Source: Epinephelus fuscoguttatus (taxonomy: Eukaryota; Chordata; Actinopteri; Perciformes; Serranidae). Taken from it: 64,000 nt of DNA. Numbering within the stretch: the stretch's first letter is position 1; every line of letters begins with the position of its first letter. The notes beneath the pieces were generated by a model. The model saw nothing but the letters and a program-made list of their open reading frames with translations, ran no database searches and was not told the DNA's origin. This document shows, in pieces, positions 1-13,100 of this stretch. The position numbers were made by a program, and so were the translations under genes. Location of the stretch: positions 25,608,949 through 25,672,948 of the forward strand of contig NC_064773.1 in the NCBI RefSeq assembly GCF_011397635.1, written 5' to 3'.

Positions 1-99
1 AAGAAAAGCCAAGCCCATTTCAATTTTGCCTTGCCCCTTAGTGTTATAGTCTTGGATAGACAGATAAACCAACTGGCTAACATTGCTATTGTTAGGTTC

Positions 100-612
100 T
101 TCAAAATGAGCCTGACAGCACCAAACCGAACTGCAGTCAGGCCCCTGGGAAGTGCGCCGGGCTTTGAAGCCAATTTTGATAGTAGCCAAACAGTGGAGTT
201 ACAACTTCAAGGTCCGTCACGTGATACCACTGGGCCCTAAAAGACTTTTTCCCATAGACTTGCATTGTTAAAGAGACGTCCGTAAATCAGTGGATGATTT
301 TTTTTGTCACAACCCTGGCAAAAGGAATTATTTCAAAATTGGAATTTACATCATTGAGTCCGATAACATTTCAGAAGTGATGAAAATGATCAAATCATTT
401 CATCTCCATTCATGTTGGTAGAGGGCTAAACTGGAAGCTAGGCACTTGGCTCGCAAAAGTCACAGTCCCTTGATATGGAAGTTGCCAGTAATTTTACACC
501 CAAGATGTAAATCTTTTTTGGCTTCATGAACCACTGAGCAATTGCCATTAGAATGAAAGTGTCCCTGCCTCCAACGCTGTATCCAGTTCTCTTTATAGAT
601 CCATGATGTGAG
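100..612 (+). repeat. interspersed repeat, family A copy 1
   Basis: This stretch matches 31200-31620 in the same orientation. Shared words include CCCATAGACTT, AAATCAGTGGAT and GGCTTCATGAACCACTGAGC, the last continuing into CCAGTTYTSTTTATA-CATCCATG. The order and spacing of the blocks are the same in both copies. The family class is unknown to me. No clear terminal repeats. Confidence 0.65.
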
Positions 613-1995
613 TTAGTCTGACACTGCTTTAATTAGTTAATTCTCAAATTTCCATTGGGTGTTATGAGTGGTCATAGACCAAAGTGCCTCTGGGTGCATC
701 TGGATAGACCTACAACCAGTCAAAGCAATGAAATATGTGACCTAGCACTGAGTGACGGACAAATGTAAATGGAGTACAGCATGCAGAGATAAACCGTGAT
801 GGTGTGGCATCAATATACCTGTGAATGAGTGTTACCATTTGATGCGATAGTGGCTTCAAGTGAAAGTTCCTCATCAGCTGCAGCCATCTTGATTGTTTTC
901 ACTAAATGTTTCTTTCTTTTCTTTCCTTTACTGACAAGGTTTATGCTCACCATAGTGTTAATGGCAATCTGAAGCCAGCTAGAAATCTGTCTGACTAGAA
1001 GGGGGACCAGATGCATCTGCCAGACCAGTCTCATTCCCAGGCTATTTCCATATAGCTGCACAGAACAGGACATGTAACAAAAGAGTCTCAGATTGTAGAT
1101 GGAACATGATCTTAAAAAAAACAAAAACAAGACAGCATCACTATGCTCTTTTATCCCTCCATACAAAGATCAATCTTCATCTCTCCACTGCACTCTTTTA
1201 GTTTCAACAAAGCGCACTGGCTTTCTGCTGGCTGCTAGCGCTAATGTGACCCGCTGTCCATTGAAATAATTGGAGTGAGTGATCAGAATTTCGTATCTAA
1301 TTTAGCCAGAGTGAGAGAGCTCTTGACCGTATAGATGGAGCGAGGCTGCAGCAGAGTTCAGCACACGTGGATATGGCTCAGTTAAGTGGTGAGCCAATGA
1401 AAGTGCCTATCAGAAGATACATAGCTGCTCTTGGTTTGAAATAGTCCAGCGGTTCTTTTAACCATTGTAAGCTTTAAATTCAAAAAGAGAAATGTAATTT
1501 GATGTAGTTTAAAACACGGGGATATAAACCAAAAACTATTACTAGGCTCGCAGCAACATAAGAGCACAAATAAAGAGAGAACACACCAAGAACAGACTTG
1601 ATGGAAAACGTGCTGAGTTGCATTAATGTGTGCTTGAACAGTTTCCCCAGACATCAGTACAGTCAGGAGTCTCAGCTGCCTGACATAAACAACATGTCCT
1701 GTGATCCATAATGCAAAATGTATGGACCAAAATTGTTGATGCATCATTTTTGAAGTAAGCAGTATCTAGAGAGGTTGACAGTTATTAGGCTGACAGCATG
1801 TTCTGGATAAAATCTGGCACGTTTTCACTGGTAAAATGGCAGGTTGGCAACCAGAAAACCGGATGTTTTCATTGCATTGATTGGCACTAATTTTAGCATA
1901 CGTCGTACTTGTTTTGAGTAGCATGCAAGTGCTGCCTGCTCTTGTAATGACTTCCAAATACTTTGTCCATGCCAGTTAATGAACATACTGTAGTG
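613..1995. other. intergenic, no gene recognised
   Basis: Several short ORFs exist on the minus strand but none shows a domain, codon bias or splice context. Parts around 1195-1290 resemble decayed fish repeat sequence. Nothing else supportable. Confidence 0.4.
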
Positions 1996-2003
1996 GCATA
2001 GAG

Positions 2004-2317
2004 CAATGTTTCCCAACTGGTCCAGCCACAGGGTCCAGATTTCTCCTTAGTCATTAGTTCAAGGTCCACACACTTAATTATATTCAGTGTCATACTTGTG
2101 TTTGGCCATGTCATCAAGCTAGTTTGCTGTCTCTGTCAAGCAGCTGTCCTTTAGTCACTCACTCTACAGAAGGGACAACACTTCAAAATAAAAGCTCTGT
2201 GCTGGAAATTGACGGTACTTCAAAATAAAGTGTGTTTTTGAAAAAGTCACTTGTGGTCCATTCAGAATGGACCCAAAACCCACTTTTGGACCACAACCCA
2301 CCAGTTGGGAACCACTA
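2004..2317. mobile_element. hAT-like non-autonomous element with 8-bp target duplication
   Basis: The 314-bp element is flanked by perfect 8-bp direct repeats GCATAGAG (1996-2003 and 2318-2325), the target-duplication length of hAT transposons. Its ends are inverted repeats built around TTCCCAACTGG (left CAATGTTTCCCAACTGG, right as complement TAGTGGTTCCCAACTGG). It has no transposase. The internal sequence (for example the stretch around 2170-2250 with repeated CTTCAAAATAAA) belongs to a very common teleost repeat. Confidence 0.85.
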
Positions 2318-2668
2318 GCATAGAGTATACTGGTATTAGTTAACACTATAACAAAAGCAGCTGATGGTATGGAGATACAAAGTGTTCAAAATTCAGTCAA
2401 TAATGAGATGTTGTGAAATAAATAATCATAACACTAAAAAATAATGAAATAAATTGTTATTAGGTTACATTATTCTTTTTATAACTTCCTCTGTATATTC
2501 TATATTTGTCTGTGTTAGTGTTTAATGCAATTTAATTCTGAACACCTTGGTGTCAAGTTTGATTCACTAATGCGCTTCCATTTTCGAACAGCATTTTAAA
2601 ACAGACACAATCCCTATACACATCAGCATCACAGCACTGTTTCAGAAATAATCTCTGCCTATACTAAC

Positions 2669-3208
2669 ATGCCTGAGAATAAGCATGCAAGTGCCAGTGT
2701 AAACAGGAAACAGATTATCTACCCTGTGTTTGGATGCCTAATTGCAGAAAATACTGTAAAGATGGCGAAACGTAACACCAGGTATTTCTTTGCTTGGACC
2801 CACGACAAGATGAACCTGTTAGTAAGAGTAACACTTGAGTATAAGACCATCAAAGTGACGGGAAACAGATTGAGAGCTGTTGCAAGGCAAATATGGCGAC
2901 ATTTTAAAGCAATACTGGGAGCATTATCCCATAGTAACAATGCAAGAAGAATAAAACCATATAATGTATTTAAGTCAGGCATAGCTTTAGTGTTTTGGCT
3001 TGATGCATTGTGTCAGATAAGACCCTATCAGGAAGCAAACATGAAAGTGTGCGTCATTGTTTCATCACTCGCTCTGACTAACACACAACCTCTATCTTTT
3101 TCAAAGCAAAACAGCAGCGTTGTCAAAGGTCTCCATTTTAAAGGGGTTCCCAAATGCAGGAGTAAAGTGGGTGCTAGGTGTAAACGTAGCAATAATTACG
3201 CGTTTTAA
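2669..3208 (+). pseudogene. possible remnant of a transposon-encoded Myb/SANT-like protein
   Basis: This 179-residue ORF is longer than most chance ORFs here. Around residues 43-58 it reads FAWTHDKMNLLVRVTL, resembling the start of Myb/SANT-like DNA-binding domains in transposon proteins such as the Harbinger accessory protein. The helix pattern is then lost. From about 3100 the DNA becomes a TTTTAAAACAAAAACG-type low-complexity motif of the kind seen at ends of degraded fish DNA transposons. No functional protein is claimed; chance is a real alternative. Confidence 0.25.
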
Positions 3209-3239
3209 AACAAAAACGTATTTGTGTGGATGTAGCCAA

Positions 3240-4863
3240 AGACCTTGTACTGTAATTAATAAAAGCTACAATTAAAACTGATTGTGAGACACATATGAAA
3301 GTCCTTGCTGACATAATGAATATGCTTATTTAGCCTATTATATTTTGTAGGAACACTGAATGATGTTTTTTTTTTCATTAAATAACAGTGATTATGCTTT
3401 TCAGTAGCAACCAGTACTGTATCCCTGTGAAGAGTGGAGCACTTGAAGATGAAATACTTGTATTAAAAAGAAAAACATTTTTACCAAATGGAAAACATAA
3501 TATCAGACAGTACTGACCAATTATGACATACACCTGACCTGACCCAGTCTGAGAAGCGTTTTCTTCCTGCTATGAAAAGATAACACAAGAATTATGCAAC
3601 GGTCAATTACATTCACCCATCTATTTTCTATAAAAATCTATTATTTTAGGTCAGGAGGCTGCAGTCCGGCCTGACGTGCTGTTTTAAGTACTGTACAATG
3701 AGCAAAATAATGTGCTTCTGTTTATGCCCAACCCGGCCATGCATGCGTGGCTCTGTAACACGGGTTATATAATGCGTAATTACAGAGCAGCAATCTGATG
3801 GTTTAAAGATGCATTCCCATTCTGTTAAGTGGTTGCTATGCTAACTCATGTGGTAACCAGGAAGCTGTGAGCGATGACTTGTTTATGTGGTAAGCAGGGA
3901 AGAAAATCCTGGCAAGAAAACCCTTTCAGGAGTTATTTCTAAAACATCACTGGGAGTTCATGAAAGTCACACACACAAGACTGTGGAGCGAGGCTGCCTG
4001 GCTGCAGAAGAATTAGCTCCAGTTGAACATTTGCTGTTTTCAGCTGCTTCTCTCCTGAGCTCGGGGCAAACTGTAACATCTTCTAAGAACTAATCTTAGA
4101 CTAAAGAAGCAATGGGGAAGAGATGGTGAGGAGGTTCTTTTGTCAGCTGGTCTCGCAGAATCTTTGTAGCTCCGTGTCTTCGTGCAAAATAAAGATTTCT
4201 TATTTAAAAAAACAGCAATGTGAGGTTTATCCTCTTACATCAAAGTCCCAAAATTGACCTCTTTCCTGTGTTTCTAGCCGGGATATGAATGGGGAATGGC
4301 TCAGCAGGGAGCCAAACACAATTTAAACTCAAGTGGATGATAGATTTAGTATAAAAACAAATCACCAGGGAGGTGACTTACAGTTCACTGTACTTAAACC
4401 TTAACAATCATGTTGATAAATGGACGTTCATCCTGGGGCAGCACAGGTCAAGAGAGATGACAGCTCAAACCTGCCCTCATAGTGTGGCTGGGATTTTAAA
4501 ACTTCAGCATAGGGACTGTACTTAATATTTTTGTGCTGCATTTACAATATAATCCATTTATAGAATTTAAAAAAAAACAGCAATGTTCAGGAGAGTGCGG
4601 TCAACTGAGACATTTTCGTGTCGACATGAAATAACCTTCTATCATTCACAGATACAAGAACAGATACAAGTGTCTGCTAACAAGGTACCATGTTTTTAGA
4701 GACCAAGCCAAATGTGAAGGCACAGTTTTGTAAAAAGTACAAGGAGTTCTCTCCCAAAAATGGTTGGGACATCTTGTTCTGGGCTGAAAAATATATTCAA
4801 ATTGAAAACACCTTATATTTGAAATGTCGCTTGTTCCCACATCTTTAAAAAAAAAAAAAAAAA
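3240..4863. other. intergenic, no gene recognised
   Basis: AT-rich sequence without identifiable coding exons. It ends in an 18-base A run (about 4846-4863), which abuts the retroposon-like repeat at 4864. Confidence 0.4.
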
Positions 4864-5090
4864 GGTAAATGGTAAATGGACTGCACTTACACAGTGCCTA
4901 AATAGTCTTCCAACCACTCAAAGTGCTTTTTACACTATGAGTCACATTCACCCATTCACACACTGGTGGCCAAGGCTACTGTACTAGGTGCCTCCTGCTA
5001 CTCAGTAAGCATTCACACGCACTCACACACCAATGGAACAGCCATCAAGAGTGATTTGGGGTCCAATATCTTGCTCAAGCCACAACCACA
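4864..5090 (-). repeat. teleost retroposon-like repeat with GGTAAAT tail repeats
   Basis: It begins with tandem GGTAAATGG units and GACTGCACTTACACAGTG, followed by CCACTCAAAGTGCTTTTTACACTA and CACATTCACCCATTCACACA. It closes with the TGGGGTCCAATATCTTGCTCAAG block. This block order is common in fish genomes. The heptamer run at the left suggests the 3' tail of an element inserted on the minus strand; that orientation is inference. Confidence 0.6.
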
Positions 5091-8000
5091 GAAAAACATT
5101 TCTAATATTACATTTTCATAAATTACTGATATATGGAATTTGTCATCCCAAGTCTTTATTTCATCTGCACCTATCAGCCTAATGTGGTTGCCATAGATTA
5201 CATGTAGCTTAAAGGTTTATGTAGGCTGTTGAGTTTGTGTCATTTAAATAAAAAAGCAAAGAAAAAGACGTCAAATAAACAACTTGAGGGTTAAAAAATT
5301 AAACTCTGTACATTCAAAATATGCTCAGGGGTTGAAATGTAGGCCTGTGAGGTTCTTCATAGTGGCTCTTACTTAAATAAAGCCTTTGTTTTGTTTACAC
5401 TGTCCCAACTGAACCACCTCTCCTCTATAAGTAGAATAATCCGCACATCACATACAAAAAGCAGAACTATTCATTATATATTCAATTTCCAGTGTGTTCA
5501 GCAAGTAGCGAACACAAGCTGAGTGTAATTCAATCAATACCAGCTGAACAGCATTACAACACATCATGCAAACTACCAAAGCAGATCCAATAGTGCCGTG
5601 ATTTACTCGGGGTTGCAGGTTTTTCCGTTGCTTTATGTGAAGTGTCTGAAAGCATTTTGCCCACAGGGACGTGAGGCCGAGTGGCTGGAAGAATGGCTGC
5701 GGTGATTCAGAAGAAAACTTTCACAGCAATGTGCTTTGAGGGGCCATGTGCTGTTGTTGGTGACTAATGATGATGGCTCTGTGCTGCTTTGCTCAGGGCT
5801 CTCTTAACCCCCCCCCCCCCCCCCCCCTTTCGCTGCTCTCCCAACACCATACATAAAGACGCAAAATGCATCAGGGACTGTTCGATGCACAGCAATTATC
5901 AATTAACATGTGGTGGTTGTTTACAGTGTCGATTTTGCATTCTAAGACACATCAGGGCATATGACATCAAAGGTAAACACACAATAAACCATGCTGCAGA
6001 GCATTGCCTCATACAGCTTGTACTGTTTGTGAACTGGAGTATGGTAAGCCTATAAATTGTGCAAATACCAACAGTGTAATCAGTCTCTGAGAAGCAAGCT
6101 ATTATATCTATGCAGCAAATATAATTCTTCAAGAGGAAAATTGAATGCCTTGGACACAGAAGGTAGAAAATTACTTTTTCACTGTAACCATGTTTACAGT
6201 AGGAGAAAAAGATTTTTTTTTCTTTGTAGGAAAGCTGCCGGGCCACTTTGTTCCAAAACATCACGTTAGAGGTTTGTGATTGCAATAAAAAATAACAAAA
6301 CTATTTCAACTTATTTTTTTTACCACCCTAAAGGATGCAACACAGCTGATAAATTTAGAGATGAAGCTGCTGATGTGCATCCATAGGGGAACGGATGCTC
6401 ACCTAAACTGGTTCTCTTGATTAAAATGTTCTTCGCACAGGTACACAATAACACAAACACATTCAAAGAATGGTTTAACATTCAGCTCTTGCCTATAGCC
6501 AAATGAAATCCTCATCCAACACAACAAAAGCCCTTATTATTATTATTTGTGCACTGCAGAAAATGTTTGATTTGTTACAGCAGGTTATCTCTATAATTAG
6601 CACCCAAAAAAAAGATGAATCATCCCGTTCACACACACGCTGAAAGATAACAGAAACATCTCTGAGTCAAATATACTCTAAAGATGATATGAAACACAAA
6701 AAAGAGCAGACATGTCCATCTCAACGAGCCATTTAATCCAGTATTCAGAGCTCAAACTCAGCCAGTAGGATGATGTAAGTGTTTGTTGTATAATTTGGTG
6801 TTTCCAAGGCAACTTAATTCAGCAGATTTTTTCCTGGAAGTGATCTGCTTTATTAGCAAGAAAACTCTTCAAAGAAATGACACTGCATTGCAAACATGGT
6901 AATTAACTGCTCCCTCTGGAGCCACCGCTGTTACAAAAAGGAGGAATATACACGTGTACATGCGGATAAAACAACAAATGGACGACAGAAGCGCAGGTGA
7001 CACGGCTATCAGTCAAGTCAGGCATCATCAATCAACACTGCCATCAATGCTGCTCGACAAATTAAGATGGATGCCAAAAATGTGGTTGCATCATCGCATT
7101 GATTTTGCTCCACAAATGGAGCATAAATGCAGTTTTAAATTCGCAAGCTCGGGGTAGAAACTGCCGCCTGTCACCTTCTCAAGGCCCCCTTTTCAGTTGG
7201 TTATTAAACCGGTGATCACACACACATCCATCCATTACCTGTCAACTATGTAAATAAGGTGAATTAAGAATTCACAACGCATTAATTCTCCCCCTCTCCG
7301 TCTGAGAAAGAGAGATGAAGAGTTCTGTTTCCCTCCTGCTCGGGCTCTCTTCTGCTCTGATATCATAAACGGCAGAGACACAGGGCAGAGAGGAGGAGGA
7401 GGAGGCAAGAGCTCACTAGACCGAGCCTTTGTGAGCATGACGGGCCTGACTCACGAGAATGAGATGTTTCCAAAAATAAAGGAGGGAGGGAGATAGCGGG
7501 AGAGAGAGTGTGCTGAACAGGCTGGAACACAAGAAAACGAGTGGATTAACTCCCTCCCCATCCCCATCCCCCACCCCCTCCTCCCCTTTCCAAAAGCCCT
7601 TGGATTCATCACAAAACATGCCGAATTAGTGGGAACAAATCGCCTGTATAAACACCCCTAAACACTTTCCCCAATTGCCATGACGCAAAAATTAGATAAA
7701 TAAATAAAAAATGATGCCATCCTCAGAACATTCATAAACGCTGCATCCAAGCTTTAAACAAGATCTCCAAATGCATGTTCTCTTTAATATTTATTTTCAC
7801 TGTTCCCCTGGGGGCGGACAAACCCAACTGTGAGCAGATGTAAGCAGTCGGTTGCATGTTCTAAATAGGCGCCATAATGTACATGTTTGGCTTTTTATCA
7901 CGACAGATTGCCCTCCGCAAACGCAGTGCTATGAGAATATGGTAGTCTCAGCCTCCTTGCTGCGAATCATAATACTCTGAAAGCCCCTATAAGCCAGATA

Positions 8001-9127
8001 GCAGCTTCTGAATATTTTAGTCTGTTAGGAAAATGTTTGCAGTGCCTGCTAGTTTTGTCAGTTTTATCCAACAAGCTTGGTCTAATTTGAGTACAATAAA
8101 AAGTGGAATAAAAGGGACTGGCCCTGCTCATTGGTGGAGAGGCGTTTTTCGGGCACCAGCTACCAAAATCACAACACCCTATTCAATTTTCATGTGACCC
8201 AAATATTTCCTTTCCTTCCCACTAACTGCTGGAGGTACGTCATCTAGATCTCCTCATTTCAGACTGGCTGTATAGCGCCTGGTGAATAAGATGATTATCT
8301 TAACACAGACAGCGAAAGACCACTTGGCTCGCAATTGGTCAGCCTCCCCAAATCTGGAGTGTTGAAGAATGCCACAAAAAAGTCACCCAAATCATATTCA
8401 TCATCAGGCAGACAACGATAAGAGACAAAGATGAGGACGCTGATAGTTTGTCGTCCAGCACATTGATTCCCCATCAGGACTCGGACAGGCCGGCAGAGTA
8501 TCATGGGACCCTTTAATCTGGCATGAAAGACACGGGTAATCCTTGTTGGAGGATTACTCCCGACCAGTACTCTCTCTTCACATATTCCAACTTTGGTCTA
8601 CATGTGCTTAAGTACTAACCCACCAATCGTGCTCTATCCGCAGCTCCATCACTCATCCTAAGTCTTAGCAGCGAAGGAGACATGTTTACTCTTGACTCCC
8701 ACTGCAGCCCAGAGGATTTAACAGTAAAGAAACAGAACCTATGCGAGCTTACATCCTGACCTGTACTCCAAACACACTGCAGCAGCCACTTTCCGCCGCT
8801 CAAACCATCCTTTCAAAGCGTGATGACATTATGCTGCAACATTTACATTCGGATAAACAGCTCAATCCTGCATGGGATGTTCTGCACAACACAGTGTACC
8901 TACAGATATCAAAGCAAAAAAACACCATGGATTTTTCTGTGCAGCTGTGATAACCACACTGGCAGGAATAACCGCAAACATGTAAACCACTTGCAACCCT
9001 GCATGTGTCCTGCATTATCGCTGCAGCATTTCCACAACAGCTGCTTTTTCATGGTGGAACAACAGAGCAGAAACAGTGTGGCAGTCGTATAAGAAGCAGG
9101 GATCCATACTAAAGTTTTTGTTTAGCT
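5091..9127. other. intergenic, mostly unique sequence
   Basis: No exon or RNA gene recognised. Local features are a C20 tract (5808-5827), a short ATT run at 6537-6546 and purine/pyrimidine-rich patches at 7380-7510 and 7550-7600. The stretch 7600-9100 reads as single-copy DNA with no dispersed repeat. Confidence 0.4.
5808..5827. repeat. poly(C) tract, 20 bases
   Basis: Uninterrupted run of 20 cytosines, prone to length error in sequencing. Confidence 0.95.
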
Positions 9128-9548
9128 TTTTAAGGAACAGTTCCACATTTTGGATATACATTAATTCACTTTCTTATAGAGGGTTAGCTGAAAAGATTGA
9201 TCCCACTGTTATGTCCGTAGGGTAAACATGAGGCTGGAGCCAGCAGCCAGTTAGCTTAGCTTAGCATAAAGACTGGAAACAGCTAGCCTGGGTTTGTCAA
9301 AAGGTAACAAATTCAGCCTAGCAGCACCTCTAGAGCCCATTAATTAACATGTAATGATCTAGACTCCTTCTTGGCAGGGGCTACTTGCATTTGGACAGAG
9401 TCACACTAGCTGTTTGCCCCTGTTCCCAGTCTTTGTGCTAAGCTAATTTAGCTAGCTGCTGGCTGTAGCTTCGTATTTAGCATACAGACATGAGAGTGGT
9501 ATCAACCTCCTCAACAAAAAAGCAAATAAGCGTATTTCTCAAACAGTG
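9128..9548. mobile_element. fold-back MITE, family B copy 1
   Basis: Two long arms of about 170 bp are inverted relative to each other. The left arm holds AGCAGCCAGTTAGCTTAGC followed by TTAGCATAAAGACTGG. The right arm holds its complement, CAGTCTTTGTGCTAAGC, then AGCTGCTGGCTGTAGCTTCG. The outer ends are AAGGAACAGTTCCACATTTTGG and the complement of GCAAATAAGCGTATTTCTC. This is one of the commonest fish MITEs. Other copies: 33547-34130 and 39738-40400. Confidence 0.8.
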
Positions 9549-9657
9549 CAGAGCCAAAAATGTGCATTCTTGTAATGCAAATACTCGGTTATGCCTTAAA
9601 ATGATGAACAACTTCCACAGTCTTAAAGTTCTTTGAAAAATCTATCATCTAGTAGCC

Positions 9658-10193
9658 TTAAAGGGGAACTCTGCCCATTTTCAAAATTCATACATGTTAC
9701 TCCTAAGGTCTAAAATAGTCCAAAAATATAATTATAAGCAATAATAAGCATTAGCAACTGTCTCACAAATCCAAAAACTAGAGTGCTAAAACTCAAATTT
9801 GTGATGTCATAGGATATAATGTCTGGAGCTGCTCCATAGACAATGAATGGTGAAAGATGTTCTAGATGACACTGAGAGCACCCAGGGGAATGTTCTAAGT
9901 ATATGGGTACATTTTTAGTTTCAGAACTGAGAACACTACAACAGAATAAAGCTAATCTGGAAATAAAAAAATAACAAACAAACTATGGGTTCTTAAAATC
10001 AGCCTCCTATTCATTGTCTATGAAGCAGCTCCAGACTTTAAACCCTATGACATCACACGTTTGAGACATACTACTCTGGTTTCTGGCTTCAATAGAGAGT
10101 AGCTCATCAAGCAACACAAATATTGATTGAACTTTCCTTTGCCATGGCAATAACATATTAGAATTCTTAATTTAGGTGGTGTTCCCTCTTAAT
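9658..10193. mobile_element. fold-back MITE, family C
   Basis: Inverted arms lie at 9658-9850 and 10003-10193. The left arm reads AAGGGGAACTCTGCCCATTTT near the tip and GTGATGTCATAGG then GTCTGGAGCTGCTCCATAGA inside. The right arm carries the complement: CATTGTCTATGAAGCAGC, CTCCAGACTTTAAACCC and TATGACATCACACG. The centre holds no ORF. No clear target duplication. Confidence 0.8.
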
Positions 10194-13100
10194 CTTCCAG
10201 TCGACAAAGATAGCAAACAAACAGCTGTAACATTAAATGTACAGAACACGTGAAAAAACGTCACTATAGCCCAGAGATACCTTCTGGTGCACACAGGTGT
10301 GATGCCAAAGATAGAACTAAGACTAAGTCGTCCTCCTTAAAAAAATTTGCTTCGAGCTAATTTCCAGAGAAATGATCCGACCACTGAATCTCACATTACA
10401 GGAGGGAGAGAGGAAAAAAAATACTGTTAAAATATGCAGGACGGAACCTTTGAAGCTCCATCCGCAATTTAATCAGTTAATATTTAAAGCAGGGATATTC
10501 TTTATATAAGGCATTTGCATGATGGGCTGCAGGAGCTGGGAGAGTGGGGGGGGGTGGTTGTTGGAAATGAAGACATAAAGAGTGGGATATTATGTGGAGA
10601 AATCTTTATCCACTTGCAAATTTTTATCAGGCATCACGTTGATCATTGGTATTCAGAGGCCTGCGCTGCCCATAATAGCTTGTCAGACAATAAATGCCGC
10701 AACTTTTTTTTTTCCCAGGGCTGTCCCCCCTCCAGGGAGCAGAAATCATCATTATGCTGTGTTTTATTGGACCTTCTCTCCTCCTGCATCTTCATCTAAT
10801 GACATCTTATTTGTCATTACATATGCAGTAGGAGGTTTACACACATTCAGATTTATCTATGTTTAAATCTTTCACATGTATTTTTTCTAATTAAAAATCC
10901 CCCTTTTTTACAGAACCAGCTTGTCCCAGATGTTTTAGTGCTGGACATCTCCTCTGGATATTATATCTAACAGCATTGGAAAATGATAGGCATTTATTTA
11001 TAATAGCAACAATGGATTATGAATGGACAGAGCGCAGGACATAATTAAACTCGTACAGCAGCGGAAAAAACAGACAAAAATAGTGACATTTTAGTAACAC
11101 CTACACATGTAGACAAACAGTCACACATTTTTTGAACCTCCCCATTATCATTCATTTGACCATTACCAATTTGCTGAAGCACATTAGCCATAAAGCTGTA
11201 AAGCCATTAGAGGGAAAAACTACTGCGGCTCTGCACTTTGATGACTGATAACCATGTAGTCTAGAGCTGAAAAGAGGTCTGTTTGGCTTCAGAGCCTTTT
11301 CTGACACACTGATAGTGGATTGACCTGTGAGTGATGACAAACACACACACAGAAAAACATGAAAACCTGCAGCCACATACACACACACACACACACACTG
11401 TCAAACACACACATATACACACAAAGAACAGAGTAAATCATTTGACCAAACATCCCACGGAAAACTCCACCAAACACATTGTAAGTAAATGTCATTTTGC
11501 GAAACAAAAATGAATGCCCTGGAGAAATTATGCAAAGCATATTGAACCATTATATTTCCAGCTCACACAATCAAACAAATATGCAGAGTAGGGTGATGCC
11601 AACACAGAAAGCAATTCTTCCTTTATCCTGAGTAGCTTGTCAGAAGATTGAGTTGTCCACTCCATTCCATTCAAGGCAGCTATTCATATTTGAGTGCTTC
11701 TCGGCACGGACCCTTACTGCACTTTAATTAAGGTTTGGCATGCATTATACCAACAGAAAATGCTTAAGAATGCAGAAAGGCTCACATTAGATAAGCTTTT
11801 TCCCCCCTTTTAGAAAAAAAAGCCAATGTTTCTCAGTCAACAGATGGTATTTACTCAAATTATAGACAGCAAATGAGGGCTAGGGTGAGATGCTTTTTTT
11901 CCGAGCCCATTGGCAGTCCATTAAAAAACTGAAATTGTGTGCACAAATCCACTGAGATACAAGGAGAGTGACATGGAATTAGGGATGGTCGTGTTATTCA
12001 TTGGCAGCCAAAATCCAATAGCAAAGTCCTCTGATCATTAAATGAAAAGTATCTCCAGCAAAGCATTATAATTGCCTCACAAAAAAAAAAAATCCGTTTT
12101 TGCTTTCTTCCGTGATCTAAACGCAAGTGCAAAGAACCAATCCCAGTCAGATGGTAGAGCGAGACTACAGCTTCCTAATTGCTTTGATTAGGAACAATAT
12201 GCTTCTCGATGTTTCTCGGGAGACGCGTTACCTTGGAGGGAAAAAGAGTTCAATGTGAGAGCTTGTCTGCCGGAATGAACCGCTTTCAAGCCGACCACCT
12301 CTGCCTGTCATCTTCCCTCAGACGTGGAGGGAAACAGAATTACTGGGACACTGAAATGAACACGCGAGGAAATGGGCCAGTGCTCAAAAATGACACAGTT
12401 TGTGATTTGCATATGCTGAATGAGGCTAAAATATACATAAGTGAGATATTAATTCCTGCTCCAGTCTCAAGTAGCACAGTTTCAGCCCCAGTTTAAAGAT
12501 CAAATCCCACATTTTCCTTTTTTGTTTCATCGTCAACCGTCATATTCATCCATGTCAAGAAGCATGGGACAGGGTTCATGACAGACAAAAGGCAAAGAGA
12601 AAGACATGATGTAAAACTAGACCAGAGCTCTCACGACATCTGATTCGGCCCTTCTGGGTCCAGATTGGACTGATGATCAGTGTCCAAAATACAGCAGTAA
12701 TTGCCAACGCCTTGATGAAAATAGACCCCTAATAGATATTTGTCATCAGGGGAACCTGCATGCAATTACCTGGAGTGTTTACAAGCCATTTCAGCATCAT
12801 ATTATGTGTCTGAATCATACAGAACTGGCAGTTACAAATGTCATATTATTCAGTTCACTCTCTATTCTTGCAGATGCACGTATTAGCATTTGAACATTGC
12901 CAACATTCTGTAATCACAGTCTTCTTACAGAGGAATACCACTCAATTTAAGAATAAACATGCCTTGGTATTGTGATCTTTACTAGCCTCAGTTTCAAACT
13001 GTTATGAAATTCATTTTCATAACAGCTGCACATCAGTGTGACCTCAAAAATGAGGGAATGTGACAAACCAATATGTCATTCCTGGCTACAGGGCTCCGTG

